A stretch of DNA of 64,000 bases. Source: Numida meleagris (lineage: Eukaryota; Chordata; Aves; Galliformes; Numididae). This document shows, piece by piece, positions 45,900 to 56,094 of the stretch. A program made the position numbers and the translations under genes. How positions within the stretch are numbered: the stretch's first letter is position 1; each line of letters opens with the position of its first letter. Location of the stretch: assembly GCF_002078875.1 (NCBI RefSeq), contig NC_034411.1, forward strand, positions 1,285,582 to 1,349,581. Reading direction: 5' to 3'. The notes beneath the pieces are model-generated. The model did not search any database. It was not told where the DNA came from and saw only the letters and a list, made by a program, of their open reading frames with translations.

Positions 45900-47153
45900 T
45901 GGAGATAAAAAGAAGAAAGCAAACGTTATTTAAAGTGCATCCGTTCTCCGCTGTTCCCTGTGTTTCCGTGTTGCAAGGAGCTGTGTCCCAGCCGGGCAGT
46001 GCTGGAGGGGGCCCCTTGTGCCCGGGGCCAGGCCATCCCTTCTCATCTCTGATCCCTGCTGGCCTGGCTCCTCATCTTCAACTCCGTTGGCAGATCCTTG
46101 TTGTTTTGGCAGCGGACCAAAACTCTGCTGCTGTGCAACCAAGTTGGCACAAGAGCCGTATCTTTCGCAGATAATGGAGCTGGAAAGACAGACCTCTACC
46201 ATATTGTCAAATTATACCTTATTAGCGCCTGCACTTGTGAATGGCTGCCGCTAGAGCTGAGCCATCGTATGCACGAGCTGTAAAGGTATTTCTCTAACTC
46301 CAGCCATGGAACTTGGAGAAATGTTATTCAAATAACACCGCGTGCATCTTTTTTAGTGAAATTGCACTGCGACGTCCTCTCGTTTTTGGTACTGTGTGGC
46401 ATTTCTGTTGCTGGAGAACACCAGTAGACTTCAAAAGAGTTGGTCTGGTGTTGAAATGGGCAGCTATTAGCTACCTTGCATCCCATGCAAACACCCGGGA
46501 TGTAATTCACAAACTGGGAACGCCTGGGTGAAGGTCACTGTGCTGATCCATCAGTGCTCCCCATCCTGGAGTATTATTTTTTGATACCCCATTTCCTGGA
46601 GGACTTCCTGGCAATGAGAAATACACCAAGTCAAAAGGATTACTGTGCGAGCCCCACCTTGAGATTAATGGAAATCGAGCAGGTTGTTCAGCATCCGGGC
46701 TCCCTTAGCAGTTCTTGCTGGTGTTCTGCTGCAGTAGGTGTATGGGAAATATGGTACCTGCCCTGGGGAATGGCATTGTTCCTCAGCCAGCACCCAATGC
46801 CCCACAGTGTATTTTTTATAAATCTCTGCGCTTCTCATCAGAGGTACTGATGCATTGCAGAGCCAGTAGGTGCCTCACTTCAAATTTCACTTGTTTCCTG
46901 ATTTGGGGATTTGGAGTCATGGGGAGGAGGCAGATTTCCGGGGTACATTTGAGGAGCGCTTGTTATTGAGGAGTGAAATGTTATTGCATTAAGACTGAAA
47001 AAGAGGGATGTAAAGTGCTGTGTGGAGTGGTGTATAGTACAGAGTGAGATTGATCCCAGAAAAGTCACAGCGAGGTTGCGTCTCATCCAGGCCTCGCCAC
47101 TATGGAGTCATTCTTCAGAGACAGACCGAGCAGCAGAGGAACCACAGCCTTAC

Positions 47154-47202
47154 CTGCAAGGTGCCTTTTCATGAGTGCTTTTTTCTCTCCTTTTAAGTTG
47201 TC
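47154..47202 (-). CDS. Candidate 49-bp exon, minus strand (low confidence)
   Basis: On the minus strand, a pyrimidine-rich acceptor (CTTATTTTTCCTTGAG) and a near-perfect donor (GCAG|GTAAGG) enclose 49 bases. Two frames are open, for example DNLKGEKKALMKRHLA. Too short to assess. Listed because the donor is the best seen in the area. Confidence 0.1.
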
Positions 47203-47399
47203 CTCAAGGAAAAATAAGAGCAAAAAGTCCCCGTGCTGCTCACTGCACATCTACAGCACTTCATAAATAATAGTAGCTGTTTTAAAAGCAGGGGACAGGC
47301 AGAGGGTTACAATGGATGAAAGCTAGTTAGAGAGTTAGCTAGAGAAATGCTTAAAAGAACAGCAGCAAAGATAATCCACCATTTATTTCCGGGGTATTC

Positions 47400-47640
47400 T
47401 CCAGGTGCCCCTTTTTCTGTCTTTGTCGATCTGTGCTGGGCTGTGCAGGAAGCTGGCAAGCATCGCTGCAGACCCCGGGTGTCCCCTGAGCTGCGCCCAC
47501 CCCTTCTGAATCTCCCTGCGGAGAGATTCACGAGGAGGAGATTCTCCTCGTGCCCTGCACGGGGTGGCACTGAGCGGCCACTTGCACAGCCCCCTCCTGG
47601 CACGGACTGGCTCTCTCTGCGCTTGCCGAGTGAGTGACAT
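47400..47640. promoter_or_regulatory. Small CpG-rich patch
   Basis: About 12 CpGs in roughly 210 bases with GC near 60%, in a window of about 40% GC. By my hand count observed/expected CpG is about 0.6. The patch is shorter than a classical CpG island. Open frames on three reading frames here reflect low stop density. Two neighbouring hairpins (47508-47529 and 47529-47552) lie inside it. No TATA or other core promoter motif is evident. Confidence 0.3.
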
Positions 47641-47829
47641 GTGCAAAATTGATCATTTCAAGAGCCTTTTGTACGACACAAAACTTCAAGCGGAGAACCC
47701 AAGGCATTTCCTTTCATCAACCTGGTTCTAATTTGATCAAAGCGCTAAAAAATCCAACCCGCCTTATTTCCTGTCCAGTTCTTTTACACTTTACAGCACA
47801 TTATATATCAATCTCATATCCCTGAATTT

Positions 47830-48470
47830 TAAGAAGCAACCGGTTATATAATTGGATCAACAGTTGCCAATCACTCCAGCACAGCACTGCGTTATTACTA
47901 AGCAGACTATAATTTTGAAGCTCTTTTTTATTATGCCTATGACTATATTATCACTGTATACATATTAGGACAGCTGAATGAGCCCCTTAAGGAAAATAAG
48001 GGTTCAAATAACATTGACAGGGCTGATAGACTAGCAGAGCTGAGGATTCACCCCTGTTATAACCGTACTGCCTTATGGCACATTTTCAGGAGAAAGAATA
48101 AAAACAGGAGCTGTGTGCTTCCTATTAACCCTACCAGCAAATCAGAATACCGCAACGATGGCGAAGCTGGCCATCATCGTATGCTTAAGCAAATTAAAAC
48201 TCAGACCTGTTTTCTGGTCTCAAATGCAATGGTTCACGTTAGAATTTCGCATTCTCTAGGTCTTGAAATCCTGTTCCTTTTTCTCTCCAAACTCCTTCCC
48301 TGTAGACACACGTGCTCACTAAAGTTGAAAACAAAGCCATTCTGGCTTTCTGCTTGTGCGGCTTACCATTGTGCGCTTGCCATTTGCATCCGACGAGAGC
48401 CAGCACTATGTCATTTCAGTAGTTCATACAATTACATGGGATTGTTAAATACGTTAAGTCAATAATATTC
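47830..48470. promoter_or_regulatory. Candidate conserved element with a 187-codon open frame
   Basis: AT-rich DNA (about 40% GC) with an unusually long open plus-strand frame: 47902-48462, 187 codons, closed by TAA at 48463-48465. There is no ATG until 48181 (94 codons remain). About 12 CpGs lie in 48150-48460, more than expected. An octamer ATTTGCAT occurs at 48382-48389. No convincing donor is found, the upstream AG (AAGCAG) lacks a pyrimidine tract, and no family is recognised. I favour a conserved non-coding element over an exon but cannot exclude coding. Confidence 0.3.
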
Positions 48471-49375
48471 TTCCTCCCCTAAGCTTGAGATGGTAGCGTT
48501 CTTTGAAAGACCTTGAGTCTTGTCTCAGTAGTATCTCCATAAATAAAACTGAGTGACAGCCTTTTAGAAAACTCCACGTTTTATACCACTAATTCACAGA
48601 TAAGCATTGTTAGTCAAATAAGCATTTAATTCCCAATAGCCTGAATATTTCAATACCTTGTCGCAAACAAATAAATCGAATGTACACAGTGGCATACAAA
48701 ATATGGAAAATAATCCTTAGGGTTGACATATGAACTCATAACCTCTGAGGTAAAGGTGAATGACTATTGATGTAATTTCATTATTGTAAAGACCTCCCTT
48801 CTTCTTCTTTTTTTTTTTTCCTGTTTATAAGCAATTCATTTGTATGCAATAGCTTGAATGAATTAATCCTGTAAATTGTAACTCCAGCAATAATAATAAT
48901 ATTATGAAGAGAACAATACAATTTATTCTGTTTTTGCCTAAAATCAGGCACTTAATGGTACATACCTGTTTCTGTTTTGTTTTTTTTTTTAATCTTTAAT
49001 GTTTTTCTCTGTGCCTCTATCACACATTTGTATGTGTTTTTGTGCATATATGCTTTACAGACATAAATATGTTCACAATATAGCCATTAAAAATATTAAT
49101 TTGTTTCACATCTGTGTAAGCAGAGACAGGCACACACAAAAGCACACATGTGTGAAAACAGGACGTGTCTCCTCAGCAGTCTGATCCTGTGCCCTGCAGG
49201 ACCTCACCAGGAGAAACTTGGGAGCAAAATGCAACTCACCGTGATTAAAATTGCCTGTTAATTTTCAGGCAAAGTGATCCAATTCAGAAATCGGTGTTTT
49301 TTTTGTTTTTTTTTTTTTTTCAGAAAAAAAAATATATTTTTTTGTCTATTTGGGTGGACAGCATCTCATTCTTGT
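48471..49375. other. AT-rich non-coding DNA, no recognised gene
   Basis: T-runs at 48810-48820 and 48980-48990 and a T/A-rich block at 49296-49341. The latter would lie just downstream of the poly(A) signal of the candidate terminal exon at 49420-49620. Confidence 0.6.
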
Positions 49376-49385
49376 TTTATTTATT
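49376..49385 (-). terminator. Two overlapping AATAAA poly(A) signals, minus strand
   Basis: TTTATT occurs at 49376-49381 and 49380-49385 on the plus strand, giving two AATAAA hexamers on the minus strand about 35 bases past the stop codon of the candidate exon at 49420-49620. Its use depends on that exon being real. Confidence 0.3.
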
Positions 49386-49419
49386 TAAATCTCAAATCGG
49401 AATGGGAGCATAGCCCCTC

Positions 49420-49620
49420 CTACACATGGTACACAAGCTGATAAAACAAAGTAAGTTGACTTATCACTTTTGAAGCCTGTTTTACAGTACTGTATTTTTT
49501 CTTTAGCAATTCTTCCTGTGTTTTTAAGTAATGCGATAAAACCATTTCTCCATCTTCCTGTATAAAATGGATTGTGGCATGAGGAGTGTGGTCCTCTTCA
49601 TCTGCTTGCTGCATTCTCTT
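49420..49620 (-). CDS. Best candidate terminal exon, 66 codons, minus strand
   Basis: On the minus strand, a strong acceptor (GCGTTGTTTTTTCAG, just right of 49620) is followed by exactly 66 codons and TAG at 49420-49422, then two AATAAA signals ~35 bases on: the layout of a complete 3' terminal exon. The predicted tail is charged and helix-prone, with QQADEEDHTPH near the start and YLKTQEELLKKKYSTVKQ in the second half, and has no Asn at all, unlike a random A-rich frame. No known family recognised. Upstream exons would lie at higher coordinates; none could be linked convincingly. Purine richness of the strand is the main caution. Confidence 0.35.
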   Translation of the reverse strand, partial: KRMQQADEEDHTPHATIHFIQEDGEMVLSHYLKTQEELLKKKYSTVKQASKVISQLTLFYQLVYHV

Positions 49621-50099
49621 CTGAAAAAACAACGCACAAAAGAAGCCCACAGGCAGTTGAATAGCAAGTACATATATAAGCATGTGTGTGCAAGCAGAAC
49701 AAAATCTATACCTTGTGCTGCATGTTTAGAAACTGTGTAATCCACAGAAACATGCCCTGTGTCCTCTTCCTCTCCGCACCGCCTATTGCTAGGCTATTAG
49801 GAGAATTGAAATTCCCACTTTCAGCCTCACTACAGATTAATATGGTTCAACACAGATACTTATTTCTCTGATAGTTTCCCATGCATCTTCACAGTGAAGT
49901 TGCAAGAAATTACTACAGCAGAGTGTGTAAAGCAGATGTTATCCCATTAATTAGCTCTGGACCTGAGCAGGCTCAAGACTTTCCCATTTTCAGACCGATA
50001 GGAATTGGTCCCAGTGAGCGTGCTCCATATCCACATATAGTATCATCTCATAAACAGTGCTGGAGACACAGCAGGCCCTTGATGAAGATACACTAGCTT

Positions 50100-50620
50100 A
50101 TTTCTAATTTAAAGTTATGTTGCTTAACCTTAATGTAATTGGTCACCGGTGACCAACTGTTTGTATAGCGAGTTGATGACCAAAGAGATGTAATAAATTA
50201 TAAAACGTACAGTTTAAATAGAAGGAATGATAGTTCTGTTAAAAGCCTTGCATGTAATAATGGTAAAATAATTACACCTCAAACAGAAGAGCCTTGGATC
50301 TGATAAAGCTAACAAAGTCTTTCAGATGAAGGTGTTTTCAACTCGCTTTAAAGGACGCACATAAAATGCTTCCTTCTCTCAGCGCGATGTCTTACATTGG
50401 CTGAATAGTCGGCTTTCAAAGCTCAGCCTAATATTGATTGAAAATAAATTGGTAAAGCAAGATATTTTCTTTTTGAGGGGTTGTTTGGATTAAAGTAATT
50501 AACCAATTTCTGTGGCTAACGAGAAACAAAAGGAATTTGCACAAATAATTATATTCTGTACGTCAATTCAAAGCCACTGCTAGACATGCTTTAGAAAAGA
50601 GTTGATTAGCTGGTAGAATA
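50100..50620. promoter_or_regulatory. Candidate conserved non-coding element
   Basis: AT-rich DNA with TAAT-type homeodomain cores (for example 'agtaattaacc' near 50494) and a cluster of retained CpGs at 50343-50412 ('agcgcgatg', 'gtcggc', 'ggacgca'). No repeat family and no open frame of note. The composition resembles vertebrate developmental enhancers. This is inference from composition only. Confidence 0.25.
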
Positions 50621-50633
50621 ACCAGGATAATAA

Positions 50634-52895
50634 TCATCTATGGAAAGAAGTCATTGACACAACTTTAATGCTTAATAATGAATAGCATGCCAGGGGCAAA
50701 ATAAAGAAAATTTGCCTTCTGAGAACTAGTCTGTATCTAAAGTTTCTTGGGCCAAATATAGGGATTCCGTGAGACTCCTGGACTGCGGCTGTGGTCCTGC
50801 AGCAAGTAACAGGTGCAGTTAAATTTAAAGCATGCAATTGCACGCATTAAATCTAGTAGTTTCTATATGCTGCAATTTAATTTCAGGCCTTTTCCCTGCT
50901 GAAGACTTAAAGATTGATTTTAGAAATGCAGAAATGTAATGAACACCTACTCTTCTACGTCTGTTTTTCGTTTTTCAAACCGCACCGTATTAACAGACTG
51001 TTCATTAAATCAAGGAGAGTGAGGAATGAGTGTATGAATTGCCAGTCTACGAAGCGATAATTTTTCTCTCTAAATATTTGCATTTAAAATTTGGGCTACC
51101 TCCAAATGTCCTAACTTCACAATAAAGAAAACGAGTTTATTTTTCTTAATTCTCATATTTCATTTCTTACAAGGAACCTTCCAATAATTTAAACTATTTA
51201 CAATGCCTCAAAGATCATTATTTCCCCATGACTCCTCAGAGAAATATTGGAGCCACTCTCTCTACTGCTGACATTAGATTTACCTTTGAAGACTGGTTTA
51301 CAAAATGGAGACATTAGGATGTGAAAGTCATTATTTTTTTACGCTGCTCGGAATGCTAAGTTTTTGTGTTTGCTTTATTAGAGTAAGCATTGCTATAGCT
51401 ACTAGGTTTGTTATGGAAACTTGAAAAGCAGATGCATTAAGGTATTCTGTTTTTAAAAACACACTGTTCTTTATAAGAGAAAATATAAATACTGTCTGGG
51501 GGCTTGTCACCGACGTATATTTAAAAACAACTCTCCCCCTCCCAAACCAATGAATAAAAATGCATTTTGATACTCTAAGTGTTGGAAGAGAATTGTTCAA
51601 CCAATGGGAAATCAGGTGGGGTAACGCATCCTGATTCTTGTAATTGAGGCTGTAAAGAAAGATGAGGGAGATGTGCACTGTTTGTGTCACACTAGTTGTG
51701 ATCTGTGAAAATAACTTCAGAACAGCCTTTCTTAATATTAAAATGACACTGGTGCTGTTCGACTAAAAATCAATACAGCTCGCAATTTTAATAAGGAACA
51801 TGAATCTGAAAAAGTGTTTAGTATCAGGCTATATAAACACACCCTAATGAGATACTATAAAATCCATCACATTAAAGGCTGGTTCCTACAAGGTATATTA
51901 GCTAAAAATGTTCAATATATTAGGTCAGTGTACAACACTACACATAATAAAGCAGGTCTGTCAAGGCAAGATGCATGTTTTGCCCCTTAAAACTGTTATG
52001 TTTTGCACATTTTATAAGGTTCTTTGAATACATGAATAAGATAAGTTATTCCCATCTCTTTCTTAAGCAATCTCAGAAATGGCTGTGACCTGAAATTGGA
52101 AATCTTGTAAACACCCATCCGAAGAAAATGTGTGCCGTTCTGTCTTAAAGAGATGGTACATGTTTAATTATCCCAACTTCTTCTAGGAGAATACTATTAA
52201 CATACACATTAGCATCGTCCCATTGGTTCCTCCTGCTGCTCCACCTTAGGGGCAGCAATAGGAGCTAATCTTATTGCTCCCATGCGCATAATAATGAAAT
52301 TTTGTCTTGTCTCTGAGGCGGTGTTCTTTGGTCTAAAGTACAGCAGGAAACACTTCTTTTTTTAGAAAATTCCTGACCGACTCATCTAAAAAGATTTTTA
52401 AAATTAAAATTCTTCCTATGTGAATACCAGAGCCTGCAGAATACATTGCTTTGACTTGAGAATCAAAATTAAGCAATTGTGCAAATAAATTGCTCTGTAT
52501 TCACATCCAGAATACAGTACACTGTAGCTATGGGTGTATTCAGCTCTTTGAAAAATGGGAAGCAGTGGATTTTATGGTGTGTTTTTTTTCCTCGCAGTGT
52601 CCATATAAGCTATTCTTAAAGAATAACATAAGAGCAAACAAAAAGATATGGTTTTAATATAAAATACCTCTGCCTTTTTCGTGCAGTCTTCTACAGACTA
52701 TAATGGGGAAAGGAGAAAAAAAAAAACAGGCAAAAAAATATATGTGAATTCAAGGCTACTGAATTAAGGGAGGTTGTACCAACATTTCCCCCACTGTACA
52801 TTATTTGTATTCAAGGTTTTTGAAATGACATTGTAATCTGATGATGCACCAGCCTATTATATTGTCTAGCAGGACAAATATCCTTGCGTTTTCTC
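50634..52895. other. AT-rich DNA, possible further conserved elements, no recognised gene
   Basis: Minus-strand open frames at 50634-50843 and 51331-51690 begin with GTG. The second follows a good acceptor near 51650 but has no convincing donor. Stretches at 51840-52070 and 52200-52330 have motif-rich, non-repetitive AT-rich text similar in style to the neighbouring candidate elements. No gene recognised. Confidence 0.5.
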
Positions 52896-52899
52896 TGTA

Positions 52900-53100
52900 G
52901 AACTAACACAATTTTTCCATGTCAGAGGTGCATAATATCCTGGCGGTCATAAGGAATGATGCTATTAATCCTCTTGGGCAATCTCCAGGTCTGATTATTA
53001 GGGAAATAAATTTGCATGCTGCATATGAGCTAGGTGAATCACTGAGAGCACAAATTATATTTCCTGACAGCAAGTTAGAGAATGGAGCCACATCGCTTTT
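52900..53100. promoter_or_regulatory. Candidate conserved enhancer with octamer and TAATCC motifs
   Basis: Both strands are open across about 190 bases. TAATCC (K50 homeodomain, OTX/PITX type) lies at 52966-52971 and a perfect ATTTGCAT octamer (POU type) at 53010-53017. An acceptor-like TTTTCTCTGTAG ends near 52900, but the frame of the first ATG is closed just upstream, so coding is unlikely. The call rests on motif content and complexity only. Confidence 0.3.
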
Positions 53101-55900
53101 TTATCTTTTTTTTTTTTTTCCTCTGAAAGCTATAGAATTTCAATTCATTACATGAGATTGGTTAGAATTCAAGTCTCTTTTTAAGTTGATATTAAGTTGA
53201 GTCTGTTATCTCTGTGAAGGCTAGTAGGTTCCCCTGAGTATCCACCTAATCACTACTTAAAAAAATCGAAACGTATAGTTAGTGTCATGATTTAGGTACC
53301 AGAGCTACTTTATTTATCAGTGTGGAGTGAGATAATTTCAATTTGAGGCTCTGTAGCCCTCATGAATTTAACTGTCTTGAAAGCTTTTTTCCCTCTCTCT
53401 CTCCCTCTCTTTCTCTCTGCCCCTTTCTCCCTCCCTTTCAGCATGCATATTGTAATAATGGTTATTCTGGGCACCTGTTTCCCTGTTCTGCATGCATTTC
53501 TCAGACTGCTTTATTTATCGTATCGTATATTTCATTGTATGTGTTGAAGATTTTGGGGTGAAACGCTATTTGGATTTCAGTTAAGAAATTTGGCTTTATT
53601 CTCCGTGCTAGCAGTGCTACCAGGCATTTCTGCTTTTCGTATCGGTGATGAATGTATTTTTATTATTTTTACCATTTGGCATCTGAGCAACCTTTTTGCA
53701 TTATTAAATCTGAACAGGGAGAATGATAGCAAGCGAGGGGAGAATAAATGGCTCCATGTCCTGATGTATTAATTAAGCAGACATTTATTACGATCAGAGT
53801 TTTATAGATGTTGTAAAAAGGTATTTTTTTTTCTTCTTCTTCTGTGATATACATCCACGTATGGTAACTTTTCTGAGCTGGGTTGGAAACGTCCAGGCTT
53901 CATAGATTTCTCCCTGATGAGTGCTGCTGCGCCATACCTACAGGAACCAATCCCAGCCAGGCCCTGGGGCAGGGAGCAGGTGTGGCTGGATCCAGCATGG
54001 AGCTGGATGAGGAGCATTTCCCCTAAAGGTGAGGACCTGCAATCCCTGTGGGCTGGGCACAGCCTGCAGTGGGGGTTCTGACATCTCTCCCACTGCTCAC
54101 TGGGGCTGAAGGCACAGAAAACCTCGGCACCGGTCTGAACTGCAGGCGTGACTGAAACAAGAGGCAGGTAGTGTATCTGATAAACCCAAACCTGAAGTGT
54201 TCTTAATCATTTACTTATTCATGAACTGCAAGCAACAATGCTAAAAGGAAAAGGATATATCTCTGACTCACAACTTCGCTTGTTGCCAAATATATGGCGA
54301 AGGAAGCCCTTTTAATCATCTTAAATGAAATCTATTTAGGATTTGCCCATTCTCTCATCCGCTGGGTTTCGTTATGCTTCCTGAGCATGGCTGGTGCCGT
54401 TTCTTTCCAGAACAAAGGGCTTTTTGTTTGTTTTCTTTTTGTTTGTTTTATTAATTTCTTCTCAGCGCATGGGTTGTGCTTATTCACAGACAGGAAGTGT
54501 TTCCCACATTTAGGAAAAGGAAATAGCCTTTGGAGAAAATTCAAAGAAAGTCCACTGGGGAGTGACTCGCCTGTTCAGAGTGTTATTTCCTATTCCTGAA
54601 TAGAAACATCAGACTTATTTTTGGCATCACATAGCAGTGCTGCTATAAACACTAGCCTCTTTAATTCCCATCTCGCAGTGGACATTTATACGTGGAACAG
54701 AGGGTGTTTGTTGCCCTCCTGAAGTGGGAATGGGTGATAAAAAAGGAAAGTTTTAACAAAGCTGCACCACTGCCTCTCTCCTGTTGTCTGTGACCTAGCC
54801 AGGAGCACACTGGTACCCCTGAACCCAGATACAAACATGAGTGGCCATTTCAGTGTGATTTTAGGAGCTGCCTTCTTAGTAGCCAGCAGCAGAGCCATGA
54901 CCAGCTCCTGTCGCAGGGAGCTGCGAAAGAGGCTGGCAGGAAAATGATGGGCATTTTAATGGATACTTCCTTGGGGTGAGGGAGAAGTAGCAGGCCAGAG
55001 CTTGAGGCCATTTCTGCCTTTATAAATTGCAATAAATACCTAAGATCAGCTGGTGTTATCGCAGGGAGAATGGAGTGTAACCACGTCTAGCCTGGCTGCC
55101 TCTCTGCAGCAGTAAATCCAAACCATGTCCTGGTAACAACCGGCGGAAAGGGCAGGGCACTTAGAGTCGCAAATGAGCCAAAGGATGGCAGCTAGTAAAG
55201 CTTTTATTTCAAACTTTATCTTCTACTGCCCCTCATCACCACACGGTGAAGATACTCTCCTGAAAATAGGAGAAACGAGTTTTGAACTTGAGCAGACGGT
55301 CAAAAAACACAATCGAAAAGATTAAAAACAGTAGTTTCTCTGAAAAAAAAAAAAGTGGATCTCATCCGTTGCTCCTTTGGATTTCTCTTTGTCTCTTAAC
55401 TCCTACAGCCTGTCTGTATCTTAAACCTTGTGTTCAGATCTCTGCAAGCACACGAGGGAAACTTGCTTATCTCAGTCGTGCCCGTGCTGTCACACGGCCC
55501 TGTGTGCCAGAGCACCAGGACTCAGCAGAGCAACTTCTCCTGATGCCAGATCTAGAACACCAAAAAATGTTTCCAACCTTCATTATGGAGATCTTTTCCT
55601 AAATGTTCAAAAGCTTGATATAAACACGTGTAACAAAAAGCATGGACGGTGCATCACAGGGAGGCTGCTGCTCAGCTCTTCGGAACATGAACAACCTTTA
55701 GAACTCTCCCTAGAAAGTGGTTTCTTTGGTTGAGAAAAACAACTGCAATGTCTGAACTTTTGTTTCTTCTGCCAAAGTTTCAACTGCCAGTCTGCAGTTA
55801 GTAAAACTTTGGTTCTAGTAGGGTGAAAAAAAACAGAAAGCAGTCTAAAAACAAGGAATAATAAGGCATAGTTTCTATTCTGTCTTTGAGGTTATTTTGA
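53101..55900. other. Unique non-coding DNA, no recognised gene
   Basis: Poly-T at 53108-53120 and a CT-rich tract at 53385-53439. A GC-richer patch lies at 53930-54130. No gene recognised. Confidence 0.6.
53385..53439 (+). repeat. Polypyrimidine (CT/CCCT) tract
   Basis: About 55 bases of almost pure C and T with CTCT and CCCTCT units. Confidence 0.85.
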
Positions 55901-55904
55901 GCAG

Positions 55905-56094
55905 GTGAGGCTCAAGCATTAGCACAGGCTGCCCGGGGAACTGGTGGAGTTCCCATCCCCGGAGGTGTTCAGGAACCGTGGACATGTGGCACTGAGGGAT
56001 GCAGTTAGTGGCATGGTGGTGGTGGGGTTGGGCAGTTGGACTAGATGATCCTAGAGGTCTTTTCCAACCTCAATCTTTTAATGATTCTGTGACT
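55905..56094 (+). mobile_element. CR1 LINE 3' end fragment
   Basis: About 190 bp of CR1 3' UTR, plus strand: 'gcacaggctgcccggggaac', 'cccatccccggaggtgttca', 'atgtggcactgagggatgca', 'ttggactagatgatcctaga', 'ggtcttttccaacct', ending 'aatgattctgtgac' in the terminal repeat. 5'-truncated, no coding sequence. Longer and better preserved than the copy at 4327-4476. Confidence 0.92.

Noticed and set aside
47307..47646. Three overlapping open frames (96, 98 and 87 codons) on both strands
   Set aside because: They coincide with a CpG-rich, GC-rich patch where stop codons are rare. None has a recognisable domain.
51331..51690. 119-codon minus-strand frame after a good acceptor
   Set aside because: Starts with GTG, has no convincing donor or poly(A) signal, and its composition follows the AT-rich DNA. 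Kept only as a note in the region entry.
54332..54544. Lys-rich 70-codon minus-strand frame
   Set aside because: Basic composition comes from A-rich runs on that strand; no splice or conservation clue.
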